Assembly: GCF_022376445.1 (NCBI RefSeq)
Contig: NW_025954962.1
Location: 1,054,001-1,118,000, forward strand
DNA from: Fomitopsis serialis
Lineage: Eukaryota; Basidiomycota; Agaricomycetes; Polyporales; Fomitopsidaceae
Direction of reading: 5' to 3'
DNA: 64,000 bases
Shown here: positions 49,283 through 60,100 of the stretch, piece by piece
How positions within the stretch are numbered: position 1 is the stretch's first letter
Layout: every line of letters starts with the position of its first letter
The notes under the pieces: model-generated
The model's database searches: none
The model's input: only the letters and a program-made list of their open reading frames with translations
What the model was told of the DNA's origin: nothing
Translations under genes and position numbers: made by a program

Positions 49283-50865
49283 ATGTCACCCACCGTAGGA
49301 CCGGAGATGGCACCAGCCTCTACTTTGGGCCCCTACGGGCGGCCTACTCTACCCATAACACGATCTTCGACATCTTCGCTGCAAAGTGAGGCCGACAATG
49401 CGACCTCGGCACATCTCCAGCATATTCATGTCCTCCGTATCTATCCCGTTTGAAGACGGTGACGTCGATGTGGTTAGAGTGGAAGGCTTGCGCCATTCAG
49501 ACAGGAATTGGAAGCACGGTGAGCACTGTTTCTCTGGCTTGAGCTCGCTCACGTTGGTGTCCGGCCAGCAGTGTACGACAATGGGCACAGGAGGGGGCGT
49601 CATCCTGGTTTGCCGTCGGTTGTGACGAGGTTTTCCTAATGCTGATTTTTTGCCTTCGTAATACAGTCGTTACAAGTCGGCTCACTTTGCCGCAGAGTTG
49701 CTCCACATACTGCATACCCTCCGCGTACCATCATGGACGAACGTTGAAATAACGCCTGATGGTATAGAGATATTCAAGGTGTCGGGATCAATGACGAATG
49801 CGGTATACTTTGTGTCATGTCCCCGGGTCGAGGGCACCCGCATCCTGCTCCTCCGCATCTATGGGCCTTCGTCTGGGGCCCTCATCTCACGGCCCAAAGA
49901 GCTGCAGACACTGCATGTACTTTCGTCCAAGTATCATATTGGTCCGCGTGTATATGGCACGTTCGAGAACGGCCGTGTGGAGGAGCACTTTGATGCAACG
50001 ACACTCACAGCCGAGGACCTGCGAGATCCTCAAATCAGCTCGTGGATTGGAGCTCGCATGGCCGAGCTCCATAACGTTGATGTTCAAGATGTCGAAGAAG
50101 CACGGGGCGAGGATAGTCATTGGGATATCGCGGCGATGCAGAACGTTCCGTCGTGGCTAGCGTTTGCGCGCGAGGTGCTAGCACTACCTGGCGTATCAGC
50201 AGACGTCCTTCGAACTCTCGACCTGGACACCTTCGAAAGTCAATGGCGTCAATATGCCCACTGGCTGCAGCAGGTGGAGAGCGCTGAAGGTGTCAGCAGA
50301 CGGGTTTTTGCCCACAACGATACCCAGTATGGAAACATTCTACGACTGAAGACTCTCAAGGATGGGATGCCCGAACATCGGCAGGTAAGACCACCGGGCG
50401 ACTCGGAAAGGGTAATCTCAGTGCTCACATGTTATGCAGATCATTGTGGTCGACTTCGAATACGCCGCCCCCAACGCCGCGGCGTTCGACATCGCGAACC
50501 ACTTTCACGAGTGGACGGCCAACTACCATTCGGACAGGCCTCATATACTCAATTCGGCACTGTATCCCTCCCAGGCCGAGCGCCGCAACTTTCATCGTTC
50601 CTACATCATACACGCCCTCGCCGCCTCCGACGCGTCCTCGAGGTTGTCAGACGAAGAAGTGAATGAGGAGGCGACTAGACTAGATCGTCAGGTTCGGATA
50701 TGGAGCCCGGCGTCCCACGCAATGTGGGCTGTGTGGGGCGTGGTCCAGGCTCGCGAGATGGTAGAGGGCAAGGATGGCGAACCAGAGTTCGATTATCTGG
50801 GTTATGCGGCATGTCGGATGGAGAGTTTCCGTAGGGAAGTCCGTGCGCTTGGTCTGTCGATATAA
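49283..50865 (+). CDS. Choline/ethanolamine kinase family protein
   Basis: First step of the Kennedy pathway, phosphorylating choline or ethanolamine with ATP in the cytosol. The kinase part is clear: RYKSAHFAAELLHILHTLRV, KVSGSMTNAVYFVSCP, LLLRIYGPSSGALISRPKEL, STWIGARMAELH-like SSWIGARMAELHNVDV, Brenner's motif RVFAHNDTQYGNILRL, then after an intron the choline-kinase motif IIVVDFEYAAPNAAAFDIAN and HFHEW. The C-terminus RREVRALGLSI ends with stop at 50863–50865. The 5' end is uncertain. One ATG is at 49283 (MSPTVGPEMAPASTLGPYG), another at 49428 in a different frame. The obvious GTGAGC donor near 49518 does not restore the kinase frame, so the first exons could not be joined with confidence. 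The catalytic residues (HND, DFE) are present. Confidence 0.85.
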
Positions 50866-51696
50866 CGTGAATAAGTTTGGGTACGCCTGGATACGCTTTT
50901 GTACAGTGCTCTCCCATGTCGATGATGCTGATTCCCTTTTTATCACTGAGGGCGATAGGATATGTAGACATAAGAGTTGCTCATATAAACTATTCAACTT
51001 GTCCTCGCCGTCCCTTGGTCGCCGTAGCCGTGGGCCAACGTAGTGTAACAGAGTAGCGGAGTGAATGAAACGAGCCCCATTGTAAGGATAGTCATCACTC
51101 CTCAAGCCTCAGGCCTCAGGCCTCAGAGCCTGACGTTTGTGTCCGTCCTTCACCGGCACCGTCGTTTCCTTCACCGTATTCGTGAGATGTAACTGTGTAA
51201 GTAGGTCGGGTTCGATACCTGCGCATTGTTCATGTGATATTCAAGATTGCGACCGACACCTTGTACTCGCTGCTTCGCTGTCAACATGAGACAGTCTATT
51301 CGGCCATGCACACGAAAGTCAGGCATAACAAGAGCGTGAATGAATTGACGTTATAAGATAAACATGTGCAGGGTACCGACTGGGATGTTAACGAGACTGA
51401 GCTATTGACTGAAATAAGTCAAGGTGTTTCGAGACGAGCAGACAGAGCCAAACGATGACGTGAGCATGTAGATCGTAAAAGCGCGTGGCTTCGTAACTGT
51501 ATGGGGGTAATGGTAGCGGGGGATTGGGAGGGGAGAAATCCGGGGCAAAGGAAGTGTGGCGGCGCGGTTGTCGAAACCAGCGCAGTCACACCGAATGAAC
51601 AAGGCAAGGTATCGTTCAAAGACGTCCGTGCCGAGATGCAGAAAGAACGACGACGGTCCACATGATCTTACATTGTACGCTTCCAGCCTCCAACGT
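50866..51696. other. Convergent intergenic region choline kinase / CCCH gene
   Basis: 831 bp tail to tail. It contains a short GCCTCAG tandem (three copies, about 51105–51126). No gene is recognised. Confidence 0.45.
51105..51126 (+). repeat. Short GCCTCAG tandem repeat
   Basis: Three consecutive heptamers of GCCTCAG preceded by a related TCAA unit. A similar CCTCAGG patch occurs near 35170. Confidence 0.7.
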
Positions 51697-54374
51697 CTAC
51701 GTCCAGTTTTGCTCCGCGAGACGAGAACCAGCGGAGTAGTCGGCCCAGGGTGAATTTGCCTTCAATTCACCGCCGGGGATGGACGAGAGAGGGTAGGCTG
51801 CGAGGTGATTGGCGCGAGTTGCGCTTCCCCAGTTCCCAGCGCTGCCCGATCGAACATGTCCATTGATCCTGGACGACGGCTTCGGAGCCTCAGGAGAACC
51901 CAACTGATTGGATACGTTCGTCGCGGTGGGAGTGGCGCTGAAATCGAGCTGCATATCGCCCCCGTTGAACGAGTTGCGCACATTAGAGTTCGAGTTAGCG
52001 TTTTTGTGCCGCTAAACGCAATCAAAGTGTGAGCGACCAATAGAAATCAGATGGGGTAACGCCCATACCTGTGTGCCAACAATGTCGAGCCTGGCGCTGG
52101 TATGTCTACCGAAGTCTGGCCCAGCGGTGACAGGACCGGGGGATCTAGCGGTAACCTCTTCGCCAGCAGGCCTCAAGATACCGTTGTGAGCGAACGTCGG
52201 GTACGCAGACTTGTTCTGCTTCGAACTGGCTGCAGAGTCCAGAATGCTGGTGTCCACGTGCAACGAGCGAGGCCGCGTTGAATACGTCGCTGACGGAGGC
52301 GTCGTATTGCCGCTGCCACCGTTGGAGCCGACAGGGATCTCCTGGGACCGCCGGGCAGTGATGCGCGCAAGCAGAGAGGTAGATTGTTCATTCGGGTCGC
52401 TGTTGGTGCTGCCAGACCGGTCACGTCCATGTAGGTTGGAAGGCGGCGGAGCTCCGTCTGCGCCTGGCGGCGCACCAGAAGCAGGAAGCTCCGTGTGTAT
52501 GAAGCAGCACCTCTTGCCATAGGGGCACGAACCGGACACCCAGAACGTCTGGTCATAATTCAATGAGTTCCGAGTGTACTTCGACGGACTAGAAGTACGC
52601 TTACCCTGCATATCTCCGTCTTGTACTGGTTTAGGAACGGGAATATGTCAGTAAGACCCTGGTAGTGGAAAAAGAGAGGGCGACGAACCTTAGGATGACG
52701 CTGGACTTTGCGCAGTTCGTCTTCGCCATGCGCGAACTGGCATTTGGCACCGTAGCGGCAGGTACCCTTTTCCTCCCAGCTCCGACACAACTCGGTCTTG
52801 TACAATCCTAGCTTGCGATTATTTGCGCTAGGGCCCGTACCTCCTGGACCTACCGCAGACAACCCCTGCGGACTCGCGTTGCCGGGAGCGTTCGGGTTGG
52901 CGACGCCAGCATTTTGACCAGGCATAGGCATTCCGTAAGCACCGCCATACTGCGACTGCAGTCGAGCCATCATCTGGGCGGCCATGTCAGGAGAGGCGTA
53001 GGCATCCTGAGGAGTGCCGTAGAACTGGCTAGCAAACATCGACAATGCAGCTGGAGGCGGCATAGCCGGAGGGTACATTTGACTCGCGGCGAAGGCCTGG
53101 ATGTTGCTATTGAGGAGTGCAAGCGCGGCAGGGTCACGGATGGCAGCGGGATCGGACGTAGAATGTTGGTGAGTCGCGCGGAAAGGTCCTTGCTGCTGCA
53201 GCCGAGCCATGGCCGGATTGTCAAGAGGTGGAGTCGGGAGCATCATCTCGTACAATTGCTGCTGGTTACCGAGGGGCATGGGCGGCGGCGGGGCAGGATA
53301 CGCGAAGTTGGTCGGACTGGGCATGACAGGCGGCAGCGTCGGGTTGAACGTACGAGGTGCTTGGCGGTACATATTGTTAGGTCTCCCGGGGACAAACGAA
53401 GGCACGCCTCCACCTGGTCCCACAGCAGGTCCTTGCTGCATCGCATTGAATTGACGTTGCTGCGCCTGGTAGTCGATGGACTGATCATCGGGTCGAGATC
53501 CTGGCGACGCGAGCTGAGAGAAGTGGGACAGATCCTGAGGGCGAGCGCCGCCAGTGTGCACAGTCAACGACGGGTATGACGGCTGGTCCGCTTGAGTCTG
53601 CCTGTCGGGAGTCCCGTTGGACGAGGACCACGACTCCCTGTTCCCTGGGCTGCCACCGGCTTGCTGGAGACGGGTGAGATCCGTGCTGGACAGCCCGCCG
53701 CTGTAGGAATGCGGTCTGTTCCTGGACTCGCCCACTGCGCCTACCTTCATGGATGTTATAGGCGCCCCACGGAGCGTCTGGCTGGCGGTCGTATCCGCAG
53801 ACGATTCGCGCGAGTGGGACAACGCGCTGGCCGTGTGATCTAGGGTGCTGGAAGAACCCGACTCGAGGCTCGTCTCAGAGGACGTCTCCATCGGTGACAC
53901 CTCGTGAAACTGAGAAAGGCCATTGCCCTTGGAGGGCGGTGGCGTATGCAGCTGAGAATTGGTACTATCGTCGTCTCCCCCGACGCGCATTTTGCCAATT
54001 TCCTCGGCTAGCTCCCATCCGGCTGACGCAGAATCTACAAGTTGACCGTTACCATTGAACCTCCAACGGGCACCACCGTTTGTGGGGGAAAGCACGCTCT
54101 GGTCCGACAGCTCGGCTGACAAGATGCGCTCCTTCACTTCCCGGCGAGGTGAGCGAAACGACGATGACGTACCTTTCGACATTCTCCCTGCAGGTGCTCT
54201 CCGGGGCGCCGACAACATTTGCTTGGGATGAGAGTCGAGCGTAAGGTTGGGTTGAAATTGATGGGGAGGCCCGAGGTCGTCGGAAGTATGAGAGAAGTCG
54301 TTGGTCTGACTTTGTGGAGGTTTCGTGACTGTGAAACATGTTAGTGTGCTCGACCGGCAGGAGGAACGCGCCAT
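51697..54374 (-). CDS. Tandem CCCH zinc-finger RNA-binding protein (TIS11/ZFP36-like)
   Basis: Probable AU-rich-element mRNA-binding protein. The first ATG is at 54374 ([20 protein letters not shown]); [16 protein letters not shown] slightly downstream is an alternative start. A roughly 480-residue disordered Ser/Pro/Gln/Met-rich N-terminal region precedes the fingers. Finger 1 is [20 protein letters not shown] to KCQFAHG (C-x8-C-x5-C-x3-H) with the YKTELCR lead-in. Finger 2 is assembled from a 21-nt exon (YKTEICR) and the next exon [20 protein letters not shown], with the same spacing. A further disordered Ser/Asn/Pro-rich tail ends [13 protein letters not shown], stop at 51697–51699. The (Y/R)KTE(L/I)CR repeat and finger spacing are diagnostic of the TTP/TIS11 family. 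Confidence 0.92.
52605..52625 (-). other. 21-nt micro-exon encoding YKTEICR
   Basis: TACAAGACGGAGATATGCAG plus a final G is bounded by an acceptor (CTAAACCAG) and a donor (GTAAGCGTAC). It supplies the whole lead-in and first cysteine of finger 2. It is in phase 0 on both sides, so skipping would keep the frame but destroy finger 2. Confidence 0.8.
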
Positions 54375-57120
54375 CGGCGCATGGCGAGAAATGCACAGCT
54401 CACCTGCTTACGTTAAGTATAACTTGGCTTGACACGTCTGCTGGAGGACAAGATGCTTGCTGGTGACTATTAGGAATAATCAATTGATGTCGTGGACGGG
54501 AAACTGGATTTGGGGTTGCTGAGTCGTGCGCGGTGGAAAAGATGCGGGTAGATGGCCAGCCCTGTCACGCCGCCTTGTACCGCTTTGGGGAGCGATGACG
54601 GGAGGAGAGACGGAGGGATCTATGCGAAGAGGGAACAATGGTATAAAAAGATGAAATGCGCGCGCGGGGTCGTGATGGGGCTGTTTGCTGTGCGAAGACG
54701 CGTGTTAGATATGGGTGGAGATGGCGGGCGAGCAAGAGGACGAGACGGAAGGGCGGACGATGGCCTCGCTGGGGAGGAGATGGCGAGGAGGAAAGAGAGG
54801 GGAGGGCCCTGCGCCTGCCTGACACCGCGAGGAAGGTCAGGGTTTGATCGCAACGTGCCCTTCTCGCGGCGGCGATTGCCAACAAGTATGAATTCGCTCC
54901 AGCCCGCCGTCCTCACTCGTCCGTCGTGTATCAGTCGCTTCGATCCTTCACATCGATGCTTCACTGAGCCACCTCTCCATCTCATCCCCACCACCACCGC
55001 GCGCCCTCACGCCCAGAGGCGACTCACAGGACAGCCCGCTGCAGCTGCACAGCCGTCCATGTCCAGCGCCTCCGTTTCGCACGCCGCAGCCTCACTGCCA
55101 GTTTGAGCGCCGCCCTTGATCTCGTTTAGGTAATCGAAACCGCGCCCCGCACTCACGCCTTTGTTCTCTTCAGTGCAGCACAAGTGCAGCAGGCCTGCTG
55201 ACCGATGCAGGCGAGACGACGCCGACACCCGTCCCGCCACAGAAAAAGAGGTCCGCGCAGACCCGCATCGTAGCCACGTGGCGTTTGCCTCTCCGAGCGC
55301 TCGACGGCGGAACCAATTTCCGCGCAGGTGTCAGTCTCGCCGATCTTCTCACTCGTGTCTGCCATCCGTATGCATCCAGTTCCCGAGTAACATGGCCACC
55401 GTTCGAGGAGCGATCTGACATTTCCGCATGAAGAGTACAGAGGCTGCACCGGTCCGGGGCCTGCTAATAGCTCATCGCGCGGAGCATGTGGATGTTCCGC
55501 TTCGGAGCCGTGCATGGCGTATTTATCCTGGACGAAGTGTCTGCTCGGCTGTGAGTGCTGCATCTCGTAATAACACGTACTGCTAATCTCCCGCGTCGCC
55601 TTACAGCAAGTGGGGTTTAGGTGGGTCTGACCGCCAAGGATGCGCTCGCTCCGATGGGCCTGCAGCATCCCCTCTCCCGCCCGAGAGGTGGCCACCAAGT
55701 CGGAAGGCGTCCGACTCGGGAGGCCCTCACGGCACGAGATTTTCCAAAGACAGATTGCGTTCGTTCCTCGAGAACGGCCAGCGCCCATTATTGCTCACGC
55801 TTCTCTATTCAAACTTTCGAGTCTGCAGGGAGAGTCCAGCCTGCGAGGATCGGTTGCGGACCCTCGCTCTAAGCCCATTGTGGTCTCCCTCCGTGCAGTC
55901 AGCATCTGAAGAGATCTCAGCTCGCTTGGCCGCATCTGAGCAGTCCCTCGTTCCGTTCCGAAGAAAATTCAATTGTCGCCCCCTAGTCCTCCATCGATAT
56001 CCGCGCGCATGTCTGCCTCATGCCCTGGCCATGCTTCTGCTGCTTCCCGAGTCCACAAATCCCGGACGAAGCGCGGCAGAACAACGAGGTTTTCCGCTCT
56101 CCGCAGGCGCACCAGATACGCACGTAACGGTAGAGTGGCTCAATCGCCCGGTTCCTTTGCGTGGTCTGGACAGCCAGACAGCAATTTTATCAGCCTCCGT
56201 CGCCTCTGCGTGCTTCGCGAACGCCGTCCGCAGCATCTAGCGTTCTTGACATGCATAGCGGGTCCGTTGCATACATCGAGTAGGTCTGCTTACGACAAAT
56301 GCTCCCGATTACCCTTGCAGGAGATCTCCCAGGCGCGCATGTCTTTGAATACCCGCCCACGACTTTGACACATCGCCCCTTCCACAAGACGTCATGGGAA
56401 TCATGACGACTTACTACTAAAAGACTCCGATCCCTTCAGAACGTCCAATAAGTATGCTGTGAGAGGATGTCAGAGTCGAGACGGCACTGAGCGTTGTCCG
56501 GTGGTCAGTTAGCGTCGCAGTACTTCCTGCTTCTCGCAGATCGTTATGAATGACTGGGCAAAGGAATCCGTAACATAACCTACCCCGTCAACTGAGACCA
56601 CCAGTGTACCGTACGGATCCGGACGATCTCCCGCCTTCTCCACGCAGTACATACTTGGCAGTACTTGGTTGTCTGGATCGTCGCCGATAAGTTAAGTGCC
56701 GCTGAGACTTCTTAGACCTCGGAGTCAGAGAATTTGCCTACCATAGCTTCAAATACGTTCTGACCGAAGTCCACCGTCCGCGTCACTTTTGCCATTCTGT
56801 GCGTGCTGGTCTGGACGAGAAGCAGGCAGCTCCGAGTCTCCACATCTCTTCTGTATCGTCACATAGAAGCTTTCGCTGAAATTTACCAGCGCAGATTCGT
56901 GAGATGTTCCTGCCGTACACCACGAGGATCCTCGCATGCAGTAGATCAATCTGGAGGCATTCTAGGCATACAACAAATGCGGATACAAGAGACGTTTGAC
57001 TCGCTCCAATACATGGCTCGATATTGTAACTCATATAATGCAGTCAAAACAAGCAATGCTTGCACAGTACGTTGGCGACGTCTATCCCAAAGGCCAGCGA
57101 CATCTTGCGAATTGTAGCGA
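54375..57120. other. 2.7-kb region with no assigned gene
   Basis: Two minus-strand genes flank this GC-rich gap. It must contain the CCCH promoter and BLM10 3' UTR. Long open frames exist (54552–55106 plus, 184 codons; 55153–55788 minus, 211 codons; 55755–56240 plus), but none has a recognisable domain and they overlap one another as GC-rich sequence often allows. A TATAAAA at 54642–54648 (plus) has no matching gene that I can identify. A lineage-specific gene is possible but unsupported. Confidence 0.4.
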
Positions 57121-60100
57121 TTACGCGTCTGAGAGTTTGTGAGCCATCGTTCAGAGCAGGACTGGTCGTCTGACTCACAGTACGAGGTCCCGACCAGCAT
57201 AGTAGATAGGTTCTGCAGCTGATCTTCGTCAAATGCCAGTTGATCCTTGTGCCAAGTATCCTGCAAAATAGTCAGTAAAAGTGGCAGTGCAGCGCGCCGT
57301 GCCCTGACCTGATGTGTCTGCAAGAAGAGGAGATGAGACAAGTCTAATCATATTGCGTGCAACTGAAAGCTCAAACCTTCTTGAACTCCGAGGCACACTT
57401 CCGGATAGTGGTGGAGATGGGCGCTGGGTCTGTCGCATGCAGGGCCAATACTACAAGACCGTCAGTGAGTTGTATAAATCAACTCGCAGTGACCCACCAT
57501 CGGTCAGAAGCGGCATCCAAGGCTCCACTGAATATGGGAAACTGTCAACCAGTGCACAAAGCCCCAGAATGGCCGAGTGCAACGTCCGCATCGACTCCGC
57601 ATACGTAGGATCTCGTCGGTTGGGTAACCTCGCTTTGCTGGCGGATGCAAGGAAATGGTCCTGCAAGCCTAGATTATAGCGATCAACGATAACGTTCTTG
57701 CCGAATCACGTACCTTGAGGGACAAAATGCTGTGACGCTGAGAACACCGCACGACGCCCGACAACATCTTCGAGGCCATGTCACGTACTTCAACATTCTC
57801 ATCCGCCAGACAGTCAAGGAGAACCTCCATGATCTTCGTTGTGACATCCCCAGGTATACTCATGAGATTGCGATAGTAGAAGACGAGTAGCGTAGGGAGC
57901 GCTTTCAAACGGATACGCCATGACTGCCGTCCTGTGAGAAATACATACTCATCATCATAAGGGCGACAACTCACCGATGACGACTTGATGGCTTGAAGGA
58001 AGTTCTCCGCGATGACTCCGACATATTCCTGTGGGGGATCTACTGCGGATAGCACGTAAAGAACAGCGGAGCTGTATTTCTGCAGTTCTGAGTTGTCATT
58101 GAGCTCGGACATGCGTAGGACCTCAGGTCTGTATTGTGTCAGCTCCGTCGCAGGATTATCTTAACACAAAATACCAACAGCATTGTGACCAAGTATGGAA
58201 GCACCAAGACGGCTTGCGGGTTGTGTGAACACTCCCAGAACCACTGAAGCACTGTGACCAAGGACGTTAGGCATGGACGTCAAAACCGATGGGCTGTCTC
58301 ACTCGTTAAGCCCACTTTATCATATTGAGATTGCGACACGCGTGGTGGTGGTAACCTCTCTGACCTCCACTGAGGGAACTGTTGCGTGATTGCCATGATG
58401 CGATCCATATATCTCGCCTCTCTAGATGTCCGCTCAATTCAACTATAGTCTCGCACGAACAAGTACTGACCTGACACGCAGAGGATCTGCATCTCGTTCG
58501 CAAGCACTGAGAAATGCATCGGTCGAGGGGTATGTCGGGCGCCACAGAGTCGCGATGATAGCATGCAAGTTCTGGGCTATTTGCGTCCGAATCTGAGTGC
58601 GATGGATCAAGCTGTGCGCGAGCTGGCAGTGCACCAGATATCACACTCACCTCTGCGTAGCCCGTATTGGCATTATCCAAGAAGAGATGCATGTACTTGT
58701 TGCATACAGGTAGGAATCGCAAGCCAAGACTATCGATCGCAGCGTTGAAAAGGATCAAGGATTTGGTCACTGAAAGCCTATGTTCAGACTTATGCAATGA
58801 GGGTACCCTAGGGCAACCTACTAGCAAAAGTGGAATCGCCATGGAAATCCAGAGGTAATGAAAGTATCCACTTGATGAAAGGCTCAGCTCGCCATGGGTC
58901 TCTTTCCATCAGCAGCTCCTGTGAAACAACTGAGATAACCAGTTTCCAAGGTACTGTAGGCGCCTCACGTTGAACGCTGCATCCCAGAAGGACAAAGTAT
59001 CCGGTCTGATGCTGTTGTGGATAGCTTGTATCTGGGACATGAACCAACCCCATAACTGATCGCGCCACTGTTTCGGCCAGTGCTTCGAGCCTAGTTGCAC
59101 ATATCAGCACCAGGTATATTAAGCGTCGCCATATCTTACCTCTCAGCAGACCGATGAGCATCTCGGCACCTGCACGTTGCTTGAAGCGATCAGCATCCTT
59201 GAGCATGGGTTCGATAGCAGGAAGTATGAGCTCGAGCAACTCGTGTTGGAACATCTTGGCTATGTTTCATGAGCATGACAATATACGATGTAAGGCAGAA
59301 TCGTACCAAGTGACTTCATATATGTGACGTTGTCTACTCTGAGCTCCGGTGAACCGATGTTCTTGCTCGACTCCTGAGACCACCGTGAGACCAAGTTGGT
59401 AACAAAGTCACTTTCGCGTAGAGCATCTTTCATGCTTTGTAGAGCAGCTATTGAGGACGTGTCCCACGAAAATGGCGCTTCGCCCTCGGGAACAACTCGG
59501 TAAGCTTTCAAGGTTGATGGCCACACAACGAATCCTGTAGGAATCTTATCCACATACGTCGACCTGTCGTTCGATCAGAACCGCTGTGAACGGATTGTCG
59601 ATCAGATTTTGCGCACCGTTCTTGGCTGCCTGCTTGTACTATTTGTTCTTGACTTGACAGGAAAGCAGCTGGATCCGCGATGGAGATATCGGTCTGCAGC
59701 GGACTACGCCATTCATCCAGCCACAAGTCGTCATTTGACTGAGCGTATGTCCGTATCTTGACGTGATATGTTAATCGGACAACCGCCCTTGGGTAACGGG
59801 TAACAACGTCACTGAGAGCATCACGATAGGCAGGGAGAACGTACTTTTGGGCGATATGCCGCGTCGTAGGGTGAGGATCGACAGACTTGGCCACGAAGAA
59901 ACTAGCAAGCTCAGGAGCCGGACTGGTATCCCTTCTCAGGAGATGGTAGAGAAATTGTGTCGCCATTTCGACGTATCGCCACTGCGTGTACAGTCGTGAG
60001 CAACGCCTACAATATGATACCACTCGGTACGAACATGGGTTGTCGGTCGCGTAGCGATGTCAAGAATCGTGGAGACCTAATCGCGTTGTATGTCAATCTC

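Noticed and set aside
51203..51222. tRNA T-arm-like GGTCGGGTTCGATACCTGC
   Set aside because: No matching acceptor, D-arm or anticodon stem upstream on either strand.
54552..55106. 184-codon plus-strand ORF upstream of the CCCH gene
   Set aside because: Low-complexity Arg/Pro/Gly-rich translation in GC-rich DNA, overlapping other frames; more likely promoter or leader sequence of the divergent CCCH gene.
55153..55788. 211-codon minus-strand ORF
   Set aside because: ATG-initiated and open but without any recognisable motif or membrane segment; overlaps plus-strand frames of similar quality. Kept only as a note in the intergenic entry.
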